A stretch of 64,000 bases of DNA, taken from positions 118,755-182,754 of the forward strand of contig JAIVFJ010000134.1 in assembly GCA_025765615.1 (NCBI GenBank), given 5' to 3'. Below, piece by piece: positions 53,371-64,000 of the stretch. The translations under genes and the position numbers were made by a program. The stretch comes from Zopfochytrium polystomum (lineage: Eukaryota; Chytridiomycota; Chytridiomycetes; Chytridiales; Chytridiaceae). The first letter of the stretch is position 1; each line of letters begins with the position of its first letter. The notes beneath the pieces are model-generated. The model did not search any database. It had not been told where the DNA came from and saw nothing but the letters and a program-made list of their open reading frames with translations.

Positions 53371-54457
53371 TGATGAAATCCCACCCAGGACTGGGGGGAC
53401 TTGGTGTGTGTGGGGATGAAGAGAGAGAGAGAGAGAGAGAGCAGTGATGATGGAAAAGGGAGAGGAGTGAGAGGATGGAGAGAGGAGAGAGGAGTGAGTG
53501 GGCAGAGATGGAAGAGAGAGCAAATGGAGGAAGAGAGATTGGCTTGTTTTGCACTGGATTCTGTTAAAGCAGCAAGGAGGGGATTGGATTCCTTTTTTTG
53601 ATCTCTGTGAGAGGTTGCTGCTTTTATACTCCTGCAGGTTGGAGCCATCAGAAAACAGAGGGAGCAGTGGGCTGCACAGAGCAGGCCACAGAAATGAGAT
53701 AAAACAGGCTGAGCACAAATCCCCAGCCTGGGCTAAGTACCCATTCAGGGCTGAGTACCACCCAGTGCTGGGCATCACTCAGGGCTGGATACCAGCCAGG
53801 GCTGAGTACCAGCCTGGGCTGAGCACCACCCAGGGCTGAGTACCAGCCTGGGCTGTGCACCACCCTGGGCTAAGTACCAGCCAGGGCTGAGTACCACCTT
53901 GGGCTGAGCACTTTGTCTGGGCTGAGTACCACCAGGAACCAATTTACAGCTTGTTTGAGAAACAGTTGCTTGTAAATTGGTTTGGTTGTTTCCAAATCAG
54001 GAAGCTTGTTTGGGAAACAAGCCGCTTTTTTCCTTGTTTTTAGAAATCCAATGATTGGTGCAATCTCTGGTGAGCTCAGTTTTTATCTCACTTTTAGAAA
54101 TGCAGTGATTGGTGCAATCCCTGATTCCTAAATGCCTGTTGCATTGCTCAGATTGCACAGCACGGCAGGAAAGCTGGAATTCCAGATCAGGAAGCGGAAT
54201 TCCGGTGCGGAGAGAGGAATTCCAGATCAGGAAGCGGAATTCCGATGCAGAGTGCGGAATTCCGGTGCAGAGAGCGGAATTCCGATGCAGAGAGCGGAAT
54301 TCCGGAGCATTGGGCAGTGGTACACTGCTTCTGCATGCTTGCTGTGCTGTGTTACATGTGCAGAGTGCGTAGTTTGAGCGTTTTTGTGCATGTTCTAATT
54401 GCATTGTTCCTACCGGTAGGATGAACAAAGCTAGAACAACAGCCGCCTTTGCCTATC
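53371..54457 (-). repeat. Family 2 LTR lacking positions 1-155, right LTR of element A
   Basis: On its own strand it starts at GATAGGCAAAGG (LTR position 156) and ends GGGATTTCATCA. The cut end faces the intact TG end of the plus-strand LTR at 54458. Variants (GAGCG, six T, GAGTGCGG) match the solo LTR at 44838 rather than the left LTR of element A. Confidence 0.85.
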
Positions 54458-55701
54458 TGTTGAGATTCGACCCACGGGGTACACTACGCCCGTTACTGAT
54501 GATCCCTTTGAGAACTCCATCCAATCACATTGGATGGGGTGTTTGAAGGGCTCAGTAGATTCAATACTTGAATGGGGCGCTCGGAAGGGCTAATCTGTTC
54601 TCAATAAAAAGAGATAGGCAAAGGCGGCTGTTGTTCTAGCTTTGTTCATCCTACCGGTAGGAACAATGCAATTAGAACATGCACAAAAACGCGCAAACTA
54701 CGCACTCTGCACATGTAACACAGCACAGCAAGCATGCAGAAGCAGTGTACCACTGCCCAATGCTCCGGAATTCCGCTCTCTGCATCGGAATTCCGCTCTC
54801 TGCACCGGAATTCCGCGCTCTGCATCGGATTTCCGCTTCCTGATCTGGAATTCCTCTCTCTGCACCGGAATTCCGCTTCCTGATCTGGAATTCCAGCTTT
54901 CCTGCTGTGCTGTGCAATCTGAGCAATGCAACAGGCATTTAGGAATCAGTGATTGCACCAATCACTGCATTTCTAAAAGTGAGATAAAAACTGAGCTCAC
55001 CAGAGATTGCACCAATCATTGGATTTCTAAAAACAAGGAAAAAGCGGCTTGTTTCCCAAACAAGCTTCCTGATTTGGAAACAACCAAACCAATTTACAAG
55101 CACCTGTTTCTCAAACAAGCTGTAAATTGGTTCCTGGTGGTACTCAGCCCAGACAAAGTGCTCAGCCCAAGGTGGTACTCAGCCCTGGCTGGTACTTAGC
55201 CCTGGGTGGTGCACAGCCCAGGCTGGTACTCAGCCCTGGGTGGTGCTCAGCCCAGGCTGGTACTTAGCCCTGGCTGGTATCCAGCCCTGAGTGATGCCCA
55301 GCACTGGGTGGTACTCAGCCCTGAATGGGTACTTAGCCCAGGCTGGGGATTTGTGCTCAGCCTGTTTTATCTCATTTCTGTGGCCTGCTCTGTGCAGCCC
55401 ACTGCTCCCTCTGTTTTCTGATGGCTCCAACCTGCAGGAGTATAAAAGCAGCAACCTCTCACAGAGATCAAAAAAGGAATCCAACCCCCTCCTTGCTGCT
55501 TTGACAGAATCCAGTGCAAAACAAGCCAATCTCTCTTCCTCCATTTGCTCTCTCTTCCATCTCTGCCCACTCACTCCTCTCTCCTCTCTCCATCCTCTCA
55601 CTCCTCTCCCTTTTCCATCATCACTGCTCTCTCTCTCTCTCTCTCTCTCTCTTCATCCCCACACACACCAAGTCCCTCCAGTCCTGGGTGGGATTTCATC
55701 A
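54458..55701 (+). repeat. Family 2 LTR, left LTR of element B, 1244 bp
   Basis: Starts TGTTGAGATTCGACC, with AATAAA near 54603, and ends GGGATTTCATCA. A TATAAAAGCAGC box at about 55441 is the likely promoter. It shares private variants with the minus-strand LTR 46989-48232. Confidence 0.88.
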
Positions 55702-55914
55702 CAAAGCTACCTACAAGCCGTCGGCCACACTTGTACGCTCGAACAGGGCCCTGCTGCTCTTACAAGAAAAGGGTTTCTGACTCTAAACAAGACCAACCTG
55801 TCTGTGAGCACCGGCTCACCAGCTACTTTAAGGCAACAAAGGGCTCTTGGCTCTCTACAAGAAAAGGGCTACCGCTCTAAACAAGTCCACTGGTCCACCA
55901 AGCCGCTACCTAGC
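55702..55914 (+). other. Element B leader
   Basis: Begins CAAAGCTACCTACAAGCCG immediately after the LTR. No match to a common tRNA 3' end (primer-binding site) was recognised. It contains two imperfect copies of a CTCT..AAGAAAAGGG phrase. Confidence 0.5.
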
Positions 55915-57117
55915 ATGTCTTCTTCGACCCCCAAGGCTGTCCGCTTCTCTTCTTACGGCTACCAGGCTTGGGAACTGCATGTGGAAGAAGTCATCAAGCC
56001 GGTCATGGCATACAATCTTGTTGCCAGCTTCCTCAAGCCTGATTACTTCGGTACGTTCAACGAGCACTGCACCAAGGTCGGCATCGGCGCTGCTCCTCCC
56101 AGTATTGGTTCTCCCCCTGAATCCTCTGCAACGGCGGAGGCCAAGGCTGCGTACAGTGAGATGTACCGTCTGCACCACGCTGCCCTTGACAAGTACCACA
56201 CTGGTATACGCCAAGAACACAAGACCTACAGGGAGCTTGAGGCCCAACACGACAAGGCGGTTGCTACCCTCGACTCCTGCTCGCGCATTGAGGATGTGCG
56301 CTCCATGAATGCGGCAAACATCACCAACTGCGCTGACCGGTACAAGTGGCTCAATGACAAGTACGCCCTGCAGGACCACACTGGTTCACAGCAGGACAAG
56401 TGGCTTGCGACTTACAGTCGTTTGGCAAAACCCAGAGACTCTGGTCCGGCAGTCCAGGAGTGGTACACCACTCTGACCACACTGGTCACGGATTGGCCGA
56501 AGCATTTCAAATGTACTGCCACCACTTGCAGGGGTGTGACAAACATCCTGCGTTCTGCCATCATCCACAAAGCAAGGGAAACGCTGCCTGGACATGAAAT
56601 CTTCTCTGGCGTTCGTCAAAATCTTCTCAAGGGGCTGTCAGGCTACGCCAACACCAGCGATCTCGTCAAGGAGTTGACAAACTGCCACACGCTGTACCAG
56701 CAAAGCAAAGAGAAGAACAGCAGACACTCTGCTCACCATGGCACTTCTGAGATGGAAACAGCTGCTTCAGCAAAGACCTCAGTGGCAACCAAGAAGCGCA
56801 AGATCGGTGAGGCACTCAACGGCAAGCCTACTTGTGACCTTCATGGAATCTGGGTCTCACACTCTCGCGAGGAATGCCTCAAGTTCCCTCACGGGAAGTC
56901 AGAGCCGGCTCGCCCTGCAAAGAAGGCCAAGGGCAAGCAGCCTGCACACGCCAAAGAAGCCAAGGCCACGCCAGCTGATTCCAAGAAAGCTACTGAGACT
57001 GCCAAGATTGCACGTGAGGTGGCCGCTAAAGAACACCACCAAGCCTCTTGCGCAGCCTCTGAGGACTTCTCCTCCCCACAAATGCTACAGGATGGATACT
57101 CCACCACCGCCTCCTGA
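55915..57117 (+). pseudogene. Element B gag
   Basis: An ATG at 55915 opens MSSSTPKAVRFSSYGYQAWE, a helical capsid-like region (SDLVKELTNCHTLYQQSKEK) and the knuckle-like CDLHGIWVSHSREECLKFPH. Near 57067 one extra T (GACTTCTCC against GACTCTCC in element A) shifts the frame to a stop at 57115. In frame it would continue into the protease. The open frame upstream to 55291 is LTR sequence and not part of gag. Confidence 0.8.
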
Positions 57118-60100
57118 AGCAGAAGACGTCGAAATGTTGGAGTTCAGTACTGAGGGTGCTGCGCGCCTTGCAGACACTTCAGCTCTAGGACGACTTCCTT
57201 TCAGTAGAAAGGGCACTTGCGGCACGGGAGTTTGAAATTGGAACATGCCAGGCCGTTGAGGTGGAGGAGGAATTTGAAGTGGAACTCACAGTTACACTTC
57301 TTGACGGCAGAATGGATCCAGACTGGATCACTGACAACATTGTCTCAAACGTCGGCTACAAAGTGATGTACGAATCTGGGCGTTTCCTCTACCGCAACGT
57401 CACCTACCGCCGCATCTACGAGACTGCGCTGATGGCAAGACTTGCTGGCGGCAACCCACACCAGGTCATCCTTGACTCTGGGGCTTCCAGGACAATGTCG
57501 CCTTGTGAAGAGCACTTCACAAACTTGCGGCCCACCTCCCAGCAGATCAAAACAGCTGACTGGCTTTGCAACTGCCACTGGAGTGGGCGACTTCACCCTG
57601 TTCGTTAACGGAAGAGCTCTCATCATGAGGAACTCGCTCTATGTGCCAGAGTTCTCAGACACTCTACTCTCAGTTCAGCAAATCGTGCGGCAGACAGGTC
57701 ACAACGTGACTTTCACAGCAGACACAGCCCTATTGCATCCTCGGGTACATGGTTCAGACTTTACCATTGCTCACAGGGACACAGGGAATGTTTATGTTGT
57801 GGACCCTTCTCTTCTGACGGGACATACTGGTCTCGACAGGGCAGAACTTGGAAGGGACGCGCCGACTCCTTCGGGGGACGCCCCAGGTGAGTCGCAACAG
57901 CAAACTGCTCCTTTGCAAACTGCAACCCCAACTTTAAGTCAAACTGACCCAGACCCTTTACCAAACCCTCAGAACATTGAAGCAGTCCGAGCTCTTCACA
58001 AGAAATTTGGTCACCTGTCTTTATCTTCTTTGAAGCGTACTTGGTCAAATCTGAATAAAGTTGGTCATTCATTTTTCCTCATTCATGACATTCCCTGCGT
58101 GACATGTGATGTTGGGAAATTGAAAGCTTCGCCTATCCACTCCACTTCCAGACCAAACACCACACTGCTTGGTCGTTTACACACTGATGCTGTCCCACTG
58201 CCCGCACGTGGACACCATGGTGAAAAACATTGGCAACTGGTTGTGGAAGAGTCAACCCGTTGGCTTGACATTGAGTTCCTCAACTCTTTGTCCGACGCGC
58301 CCACAAGATTCCGGTCTACGATCGAAAGGTTTGAACAACAACATGGCAAACATATCACATCTGTGCGCTGTGACAGGGGGGAAATCTTCAAAGATGGAGA
58401 ATTCAAAACTTGGGCCAATACTCGGCATCCTCCTATTGTTTTAGAACCTAGTCCTGCATTCACCAAGGAATTCAATGGGCTGGTAGAACGTCAGGTCAAC
58501 ACTCTCAAAGACATGGCACACTGCATGCTCTTAGAGTCACGATTGCCCCACTCTTTCTTTGTGTATGCAGTCCGCTACGCAGCATACATCAAGAACAGGG
58601 TTTACCACTCTTACACTAAGAAAACACCTTACGAAGCTTGGTACGGTGAAAAGCCAAATGTTGATCACATCCGCACCTTTGGCTGTTTGGTTATCCACCG
58701 TATCCCAAAGGAAAAGCGAACGCTTAAACATCCTGACAAAGGGGCGCCAGGCATATTCTTAGGGTATAAAGGAAACACTCTTCCAGTAGTCTACGACTTG
58801 AAAACCCAGAGAATATCGGAACACTTCCATGTCTCCTTTCACGAAAATGTTTTTCCTGGCATTGTGCGGAACTGGAGACAGTTCCTTCATGACTCCCGCT
58901 TGAAGGAATGGGGACCAGTCCAACCCACAGCTCAGGATTTCCAATATCTTTCCTCCTCGTTGCATACCCCCGCTATGTCCACTGATCCAGATGTGGCACA
59001 TCCTGACGCTCTGTTTGACTCACAAGAAGACGATGTACCACCTGCAGAATCACAGGGGGGAGATCTACAGCCGGGTATGCTATACGACGCATTCTGATTC
59101 TGAACCAGAGTCAATACCTGATGAACAGGAAATCCCTCCTAGGGAGCGCTCAACTTCCCCTGACATTCTAGCTTTGCCAGAGTCAACAGGGGAGGCAACA
59201 AATCCCCCAATCATACCACGAGAGCCATCAGGTTTACGTGACTACCTGGCATTGAAGGCAAACCTTTGTAAACTACGAACAAAACCATCAATTGCCACAA
59301 GTCCTTCCACTTACAGTCGGAAAACACTCCGCGCTTTAACTGCAAGAATTCGTAAACTACGGAATAGCACGGGGACAATTTCGTGAACTCTACCAAACGC
59401 TCAAAGCATACACTGTGCTTGAGCCAGGAGGAAGTCACAGCATATCCAACAGAAAGGATCCACCAGCGGGACTTACCGCCACTCCCTGCTTCGCATAAAG
59501 AGGCCATGCGTTCTCCTTTTGCAAAGTATTGGAAGGCAGCTCAACTCTCAGAGATCAATTCAATCACTTCAAAGCATGTCTGGGACTTAGTGGCTCGACC
59601 TAAAGGGCGTAAGATACTCAAGCCCAAATGGGTTTTTGCCTACAAGTTTGACAGTGAAGGGTACCTTGAACGCTTCAAGGCTCGCCTTGTTGGTCGGGGC
59701 TTACACTCAGATCTTTGGTCAGGACTACAATGAGACCTTCTCCCCTGTCGTCCGCAGCTCCTCCATAAGGGCAATCCTTGCTATCTCGTTGCTGTTTGAC
59801 CTCATACTTGCAGGCCTTGATGTCGAAACTGCATACTTGAACGCCAAACTGGACATTGAAAACTTCATGGAACAACCAGAAGGCTTTGAGATACGTGGTG
59901 CAGACGGGATACTTCTTGTCTGTTTACTCAGGAAGAGTCTGTACGGACTGCACCAGTCTGGTCGACAGTGGTACAAAACAATCCGCGACTTCCTAGTAGA
60001 AATTGGATTTACGCAATTGAAGACTGACCACTGTGTCTTTGTGCAAAGGCACCCTGATGGAAAGGTCAAGACCATCATCACTCTATACGTAGATGACATC

Positions 60101-61346
60101 CTCATCTTCAGTCACACTGAAGAAGAAATTGCCAAAATTCTTTTCTCTGATCAAATCAAAGTTCAAAATCCGCGAGGACCTCAACCCAAAAGTTGCTGTT
60201 GGCATCCAAGTTGAGAAAATCAAAGATGGAATCTTTATTGGACAGAAAAACTACACACAGCATGTCTTGGAGGAAGCAAACTACTGGTGTGATGATGAAG
60301 GCTTACCTGTCAAAATCAAAGCAACTCCCATGTCCACGACATGGATACACGATGTGGACTCTGGAAAACTTCCACAAAAAGAGTCGGAATACTTCCGAAG
60401 CACACTCATGCAACTTGCTTACCTTGCAAACTTGACGCGCCCTGACATTGCGTATGCTGTGAATACACTTGCACAATACCAGTCTGCTCCAACCCATTCA
60501 GATTCCCTTGCGCTTGACAGATTGCTGCGATATGTCCGCGCTACCTGGGATCATGGACTTTTCTACCAGAAGGGGGACTCCCAGATGACATGCATCACCA
60601 ATGCAACGATCCCAGAGGTAGAGAAAGCTGCGGGTATTTCTTACCCAGAGTGGGATGAACCACATGGCTACACTGATGCCAGCTATGCTGAAGAGGATGG
60701 ACGCAAGTCGAGGTCAGGGCATGTGTTCATGCTTTGCGGGGGTGCTATTACATGGTACAGCAAGAAACAATCAGTTGTCGCTTTGTCCTCAACTGAGGCA
60801 GAATACTTCTCCCTTACTGAGGCCATCAAAGAGGCAATCTGGCTACGAATGCTCTTCCAGGAGCTGGGTATGGATTTAAATAAGCCCACTACTGTTTTTG
60901 AAGACAATCGTTCAACCATAGCTATTGCTATGAATCCAATACACCATGGTCGGGTCAAACACTTTGACGTGAGGTTGCATTTCATACGGGACCACTTGGA
61001 GAAAAAGGAGGTTCAACTCATTCATTGCCCAACGGACATGATGATTGCCGACCTTCTCACCAAAGCTCTTCCTGCAGCTCAACATGCAAAGCTTGCATCA
61101 CTGATGGGAATTTGCAGTCTCGCCGACCTCCAAGGTGTAAGCGTAGGTGCCCACGCTCAAATCAGCACAACGCTTAGTCTAAAGGCTCTCTCTGGCTTCT
61201 CCAGCTACACTTGTGGGTTCATGCAGGTTTTCACAAGTGTAGGGGGGTACATGGGTGGGTTCGAGTCCCACTGCTTGGCTGGCATTGTTGGACAGCCATG
61301 TACTCCAGGAGAAACAGTTGCCCCCTCTCTTTCTATTGCGGGGGTG
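57118..61346 (+). pseudogene. Element B pol, frameshifted
   Basis: Fragments of protease (VILDSGASRTMSPC), integrase (57442-59097), RT (YVDDILIFSH at about 60085) and RNase H (60093-61352) occur in order in different frames. The last frame runs on past LTKALPAAQ to a stop whose TGA is formed by LTR bases 4-6. Differences from element A are mostly single-base indels, so divergence is recent. Confidence 0.8.
61205..61271 (+). other. Hairpin and tRNA T-arm-like motif before the polypurine tract
   Basis: CTACACTTGTG (61205-61215) pairs perfectly with CACAAGTGTAG (61232-61242) around a 16-nt loop. Thirteen bases on, GTGGGTTCGAGTCCCAC (61255-61271) forms a perfect 5-bp stem and 7-nt loop with the B-box sequence GGTTCGAGTCC. 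In element A the T-arm is identical and the hairpin has one mismatch. A full tRNA cloverleaf could not be built by eye. Confidence 0.5.
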
Positions 61347-62507
61347 TGTTGAGATTCGACCCACAGGGTACACTACGCCCGTTACTGATGATCCCTTTGA
61401 GAACTCCATCCAATCACATTGGATGGGGTGTTTGAAGGGCTCAGTAGATTCAATACTTGAATGGGGCGCTCGGAAGGGCTAATCTGTTCTCAATAAAAAG
61501 AGATAGGCAAAGGCGGCTGTTGTTCTAGCTTTGTTCATCCTACCGGTAGGAACAATGCAATTAGAACATGCACAAAAACGCTCAAACTACGCACTCTGCA
61601 CATGTAACACAGCACAGCAAGCATGCAGAAGCAGTGTACCACTGCCCAATGGTCCGGAATTCCGCTCTCTGCATCGGAATTCCGCTCTCTGCAACCGGAA
61701 TTCCGCGCTCTGCATCGGAATTCCTTCCTTGGATTCCTCTCTCTGCCCGGAATTCCGCTTCCTGATCGGAATTCCAGCTTTCCTGCTGTGCTGTGCAATC
61801 TGAGCAATGCAACAGGCATTTAGGAATCAGTGATTGCACCAATCACTGCATTTCTAAAAGTGAGATAAAAACTGAGCTCACCAGAGATTGCACCAATCAT
61901 TGGATTCTAAAAACAAGGAAAAAAGCGGCTTGTTTCCCAAACAAGCTTCCTGATTTGGAAACAACCAAACCAATTTACAAGCAACTGTTTCTCAAACAAG
62001 CTGTAAATTGGTTCCTGGTGGTACTCAGCCCAGACAAAGTGCTCAGCCCAAGGTGGTACTCAGCCCTGGCTGGTACTTAGCCCAGGGTGGTGCACAGCCC
62101 AGGCTGGTACTCAGCCCTGGGTGGTGCTCAGCCCAGGCTGGTACTTAGCCCTGGCTGGTACTCAGCCCTGAGTGATGCCCAGCACTGGTGGTACTCAGCC
62201 CTGAATGGGTACTTAGCCCAGGATGGGGGTTGGTGCTCAGCCTGTTTTATCTCATTTCTGTGGCCTGCTCTGTGCAGCCCACTGCTCTCTCTGTTTTCTG
62301 ATGGCTCCAACCTGCAGGAGTATAAAAGCAGCAACCTCTCACAGAGACCAAATAAGGAATCCAATCCCCCTCCTTGCTGCTTTAACAGAATCCAGTGCAA
62401 AACAAGCCAATCTCTCTTCCTCCATTTGCTCTCTCTTCCATCTCTGCCCACTCACTCCTCTCTCCTCTCTCCATCCTCTCTCTCCTCTCCCTTTTCCATC
62501 ATCACTG

Positions 62508-62540
<33 letters not shown>

Positions 62541-62588
62541 CATCCCCACACACACCAAGTCCCTCCAGTCCTGGGTGGGATTTCATCA
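61347..62588 (+). repeat. Family 2 LTR, right LTR of element B, 1242 bp
   Basis: Preceded by the purine-rich TTGCGGGGGTG. Complete, but its GGAATTCC minisatellite (61656-61770) shows several indels absent from other copies. It is followed by a further internal region rather than by a target duplication. Confidence 0.85.
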
Positions 62589-62801
62589 CAAAGCTACCTA
62601 CAAGCCGTCGGCCACACTTGTACGCTCGAACAGGGCCCTGCTGCTCTTACAAGAAAAGGGTTTCTGACTCTAAACAAGACCAACCTGTCTGTGAGCACCG
62701 GCTCACCAGCTACTTTAAGGCAACAAAGGGCTCTTGGCTCTCTACAAGAAAAGGGCTACCGCTCTAAACAAGTCCACTGGTCCACCAAGCCACTACCTAG
62801 T
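62589..62801 (+). other. Leader of a third internal region (element C)
   Basis: Same CAAAGCTACCTACAAGCCG leader as after 55701, so element B and the next internal region share one LTR. Confidence 0.6.
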
Positions 62802-64000
62802 ATGTCTTCTTCGACCCCCAAGGCTGTCCGCTTCTCTTCTTACGGCTACCAGGCTTGGGAACTGCATGTGGAAGAAGTCATCAAGCCGGTCATGGCATAC
62901 AATCTTGTTGCCAGCTTCCTCAAGCCTGATTACTTCGGTACGTTCAACGAGCACTGCACCAAGGTCGGCATCGGCGCTGCTCCTCCCAGTATTGGTTCTC
63001 CCCCTGAATCCTCTGCAACGGCGGAGGCCAAGGCTGCGTACAGTGAGATGTACCGTCTGCACCACGCTGCCCTTGACAAGTACCACACTGGAATACGCCA
63101 AGAACACAAGACCTACAGGGAGCTTGAGGCCCAACACGACAAGGCAGTTGCTACCCTCGACTCCTGCTCGCGCATTGAGGATGTGCGCTCCATGAATGCG
63201 GCAAACATCACCAACTGCGCTGACCGGTACAAGTGGCTCAATGACAAGTACGCCCTGCAGGACCACACTGGTTCACAGCAGGACAAGTGGCTTGCGACTT
63301 ACAGTCGTTTGGCAAAACCCAGAGACTCTGGTCCGGCAGTCCAGGAGTGGTACACCACTCTGACCACACTGGTCACGGATTGGCCGAAGCATTTCAAATG
63401 TACTGCCACCACTTGCAGGGGTGTGACAAACATCCTGCGTTCTGCCATCATCCACAAAGCGAGGGAAACGCTGCCTGGACATGAAATCTTCTCTGGCGTT
63501 CGTCAAAATCTTCTCAAGGGGCTGTCAGGCTACGCCAACACCAGCGATCTCGTCAAGGAGTTGACAAACTGCCACACGCTGTACCAGCAAAGCAAAGAGA
63601 AGAACAGCAGACACTCTGCTCACCACGGCACTTCTGAGATGGAAACAGCTGCTTCAGCAAAGACCTCAGTGGCAACCAAGAAGCGCAAGATCGGCGAGGC
63701 ACTCAACGGCAAGCCTACTTGTGACCTTCATGGAATCTGGGTCTCGCACTCTCGCGAGGAATGCCTCAAGTTCCCTCACGGGAAGTCAGAGCCAGCTCGC
63801 CCTGCAAAGAAGGCCAAGGGCAAGCAGCCTGCACACGCCAAAGAAGCCAGGCCACGCCAGCTGATTCCAAGAAAGCTACTGAGACTGCCAAGATTGCACG
63901 TGAGGTGGCGCTAAAGAACACCACCAAGCCTCTGGCGCAGCCTCTGAGATTCTCCTCCCCACAATGCTACAGGATGGATACTCCACCACCGCCTCCTGAA
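62802..64000 (+). pseudogene. Element C gag, cut by window end
   Basis: ATG at 62802 (MSSSTPKAVRFSSYGYQAWE), nearly identical to element B gag through the CCHC-like CDLHGIWVSHSREECLKFPH. From about 63848 several single bases are missing relative to element B (AAGCCAGGCC for AAGCCAAGGCC, GTGGCGCT for GTGGCCGCT, CACAATG for CACAAATG), shifting the frame to a stop near 63914. The remainder runs off the window. Confidence 0.75.

Larger units (their letters stand above)
46989..54457 (-). mobile_element. Copia family 2 element A, minus orientation, defective
   Basis: Composed of the left LTR 46989-48232, an internal region 48233-53370 and a partial LTR 53371-54457 lacking its first 155 bases. Pol is a long open frame for its RT/RNase H part. 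A family 1 solo LTR interrupts the integrase region (51537-51765). A deletion removes the primer-binding region and about the first 170 codons of gag, so mid-gag abuts the LTR at 53370/53371. A one-base loss near 52230 shifts the protease-integrase frame. Confidence 0.85.
54458..62588 (+). mobile_element. Copia family 2 element B, plus orientation, complete length but frameshifted
   Basis: LTRs 54458-55701 and 61347-62588 surround a 5.6-kb internal region with gag-pol. Coding order is gag, CCHC, protease, integrase, RT, RNase H, all in one direction. At least five single-base differences from the intact stretches of element A break the frame (about 57067, 57189, 57556, 59095, 59365, 59700, 60150). 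The element directly abuts element A's cut LTR on the left and continues on the right into another internal region. Confidence 0.88.

Noticed and set aside
52179..53648. Minus-strand ORF of 489 codons starting inside the LTR
   Set aside because: The N-terminal part is LTR sequence (Ser/Leu dinucleotide repeat translation) fused by deletion to mid-gag; not a native start.
1..64000. CRISPR arrays, operons, bacterial ribosome sites, rRNA genes
   Set aside because: None seen; spliced genes and retrotransposons show this is eukaryotic nuclear DNA, and the short tandem arrays are minisatellites without unique spacers.

Overview
The window is nuclear DNA of a eukaryote, most likely an early-diverging (chytrid-like) fungus. 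The reasons are short spliceosomal introns (66-204 nt, with GT..AG borders and some CTAAC-type branch sites), a complete PHO85-type CDK, GC-rich genes with strong C/G third positions, ankyrin-like and F-box/ankyrin proteins including the VLEWW repeat type, secreted and GPI-anchor-like small proteins, and Ty1/copia plus RNase-H-bearing LINE retrotransposons. The chytrid assignment is inference; no rRNA or other barcode lies in the window.

Layout. 1-12.7 kb is gene-dense: a PPR-like protein with a mitochondrial-type N-terminus running off the left edge (-), a three-exon seven-helix membrane protein (+), a VLEWW ankyrin-like protein (-) divergent from an F-box-like/ankyrin protein (+), a three-exon PHO85 kinase (-), and a frameshifted leucine-rich-repeat gene (-). 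12.9-23.7 kb is one nested transposon block: a minus-strand LINE with a 17-bp target duplication, split by a decayed 7.4-kb copia-like element with 225/229-bp LTRs and a 5-bp duplication. 23.7-28.3 kb is decayed: membrane-protein and kinase-like fragments, an inverted duplicate fragment and two LINE 3' tails, with one intact two-exon thioredoxin gene between them.

28.5-39.5 kb is again genic: a three-exon GPI-anchor-like secreted protein (-), a low-complexity protein with a possible PH-like core (-), a secreted Cys-containing protein (+), a two-exon gene that appears to join a TTLL12-like N-terminal region to a METTL12/13-like methyltransferase (-) with degraded duplicate pieces beside it, and an F-box/ankyrin-like ORF (+) running into a frameshifted locus. 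39.5-41.5 kb is unassigned repeat-like DNA.

41.5-64 kb is transposon: a second LINE (+), a 1.24-kb solo LTR (-), a piece of LINE RNase H (-), then two large copies of one copia element in opposite orientation (- at 46.99-54.46 kb, + at 54.46-62.59 kb), and the beginning of a third internal region to the window end. The two orientation switches both fall at the same pentamer, GATAG, at LTR positions 156-160. This fits one insertion into an LTR followed by an inversion between the copies.

Single-base frameshifts recur in otherwise coding sequence (LRR gene, 38.7-39.5 kb, all retroelement copies, the last 160 bases). Part of this is genuine decay; part may be consensus error.
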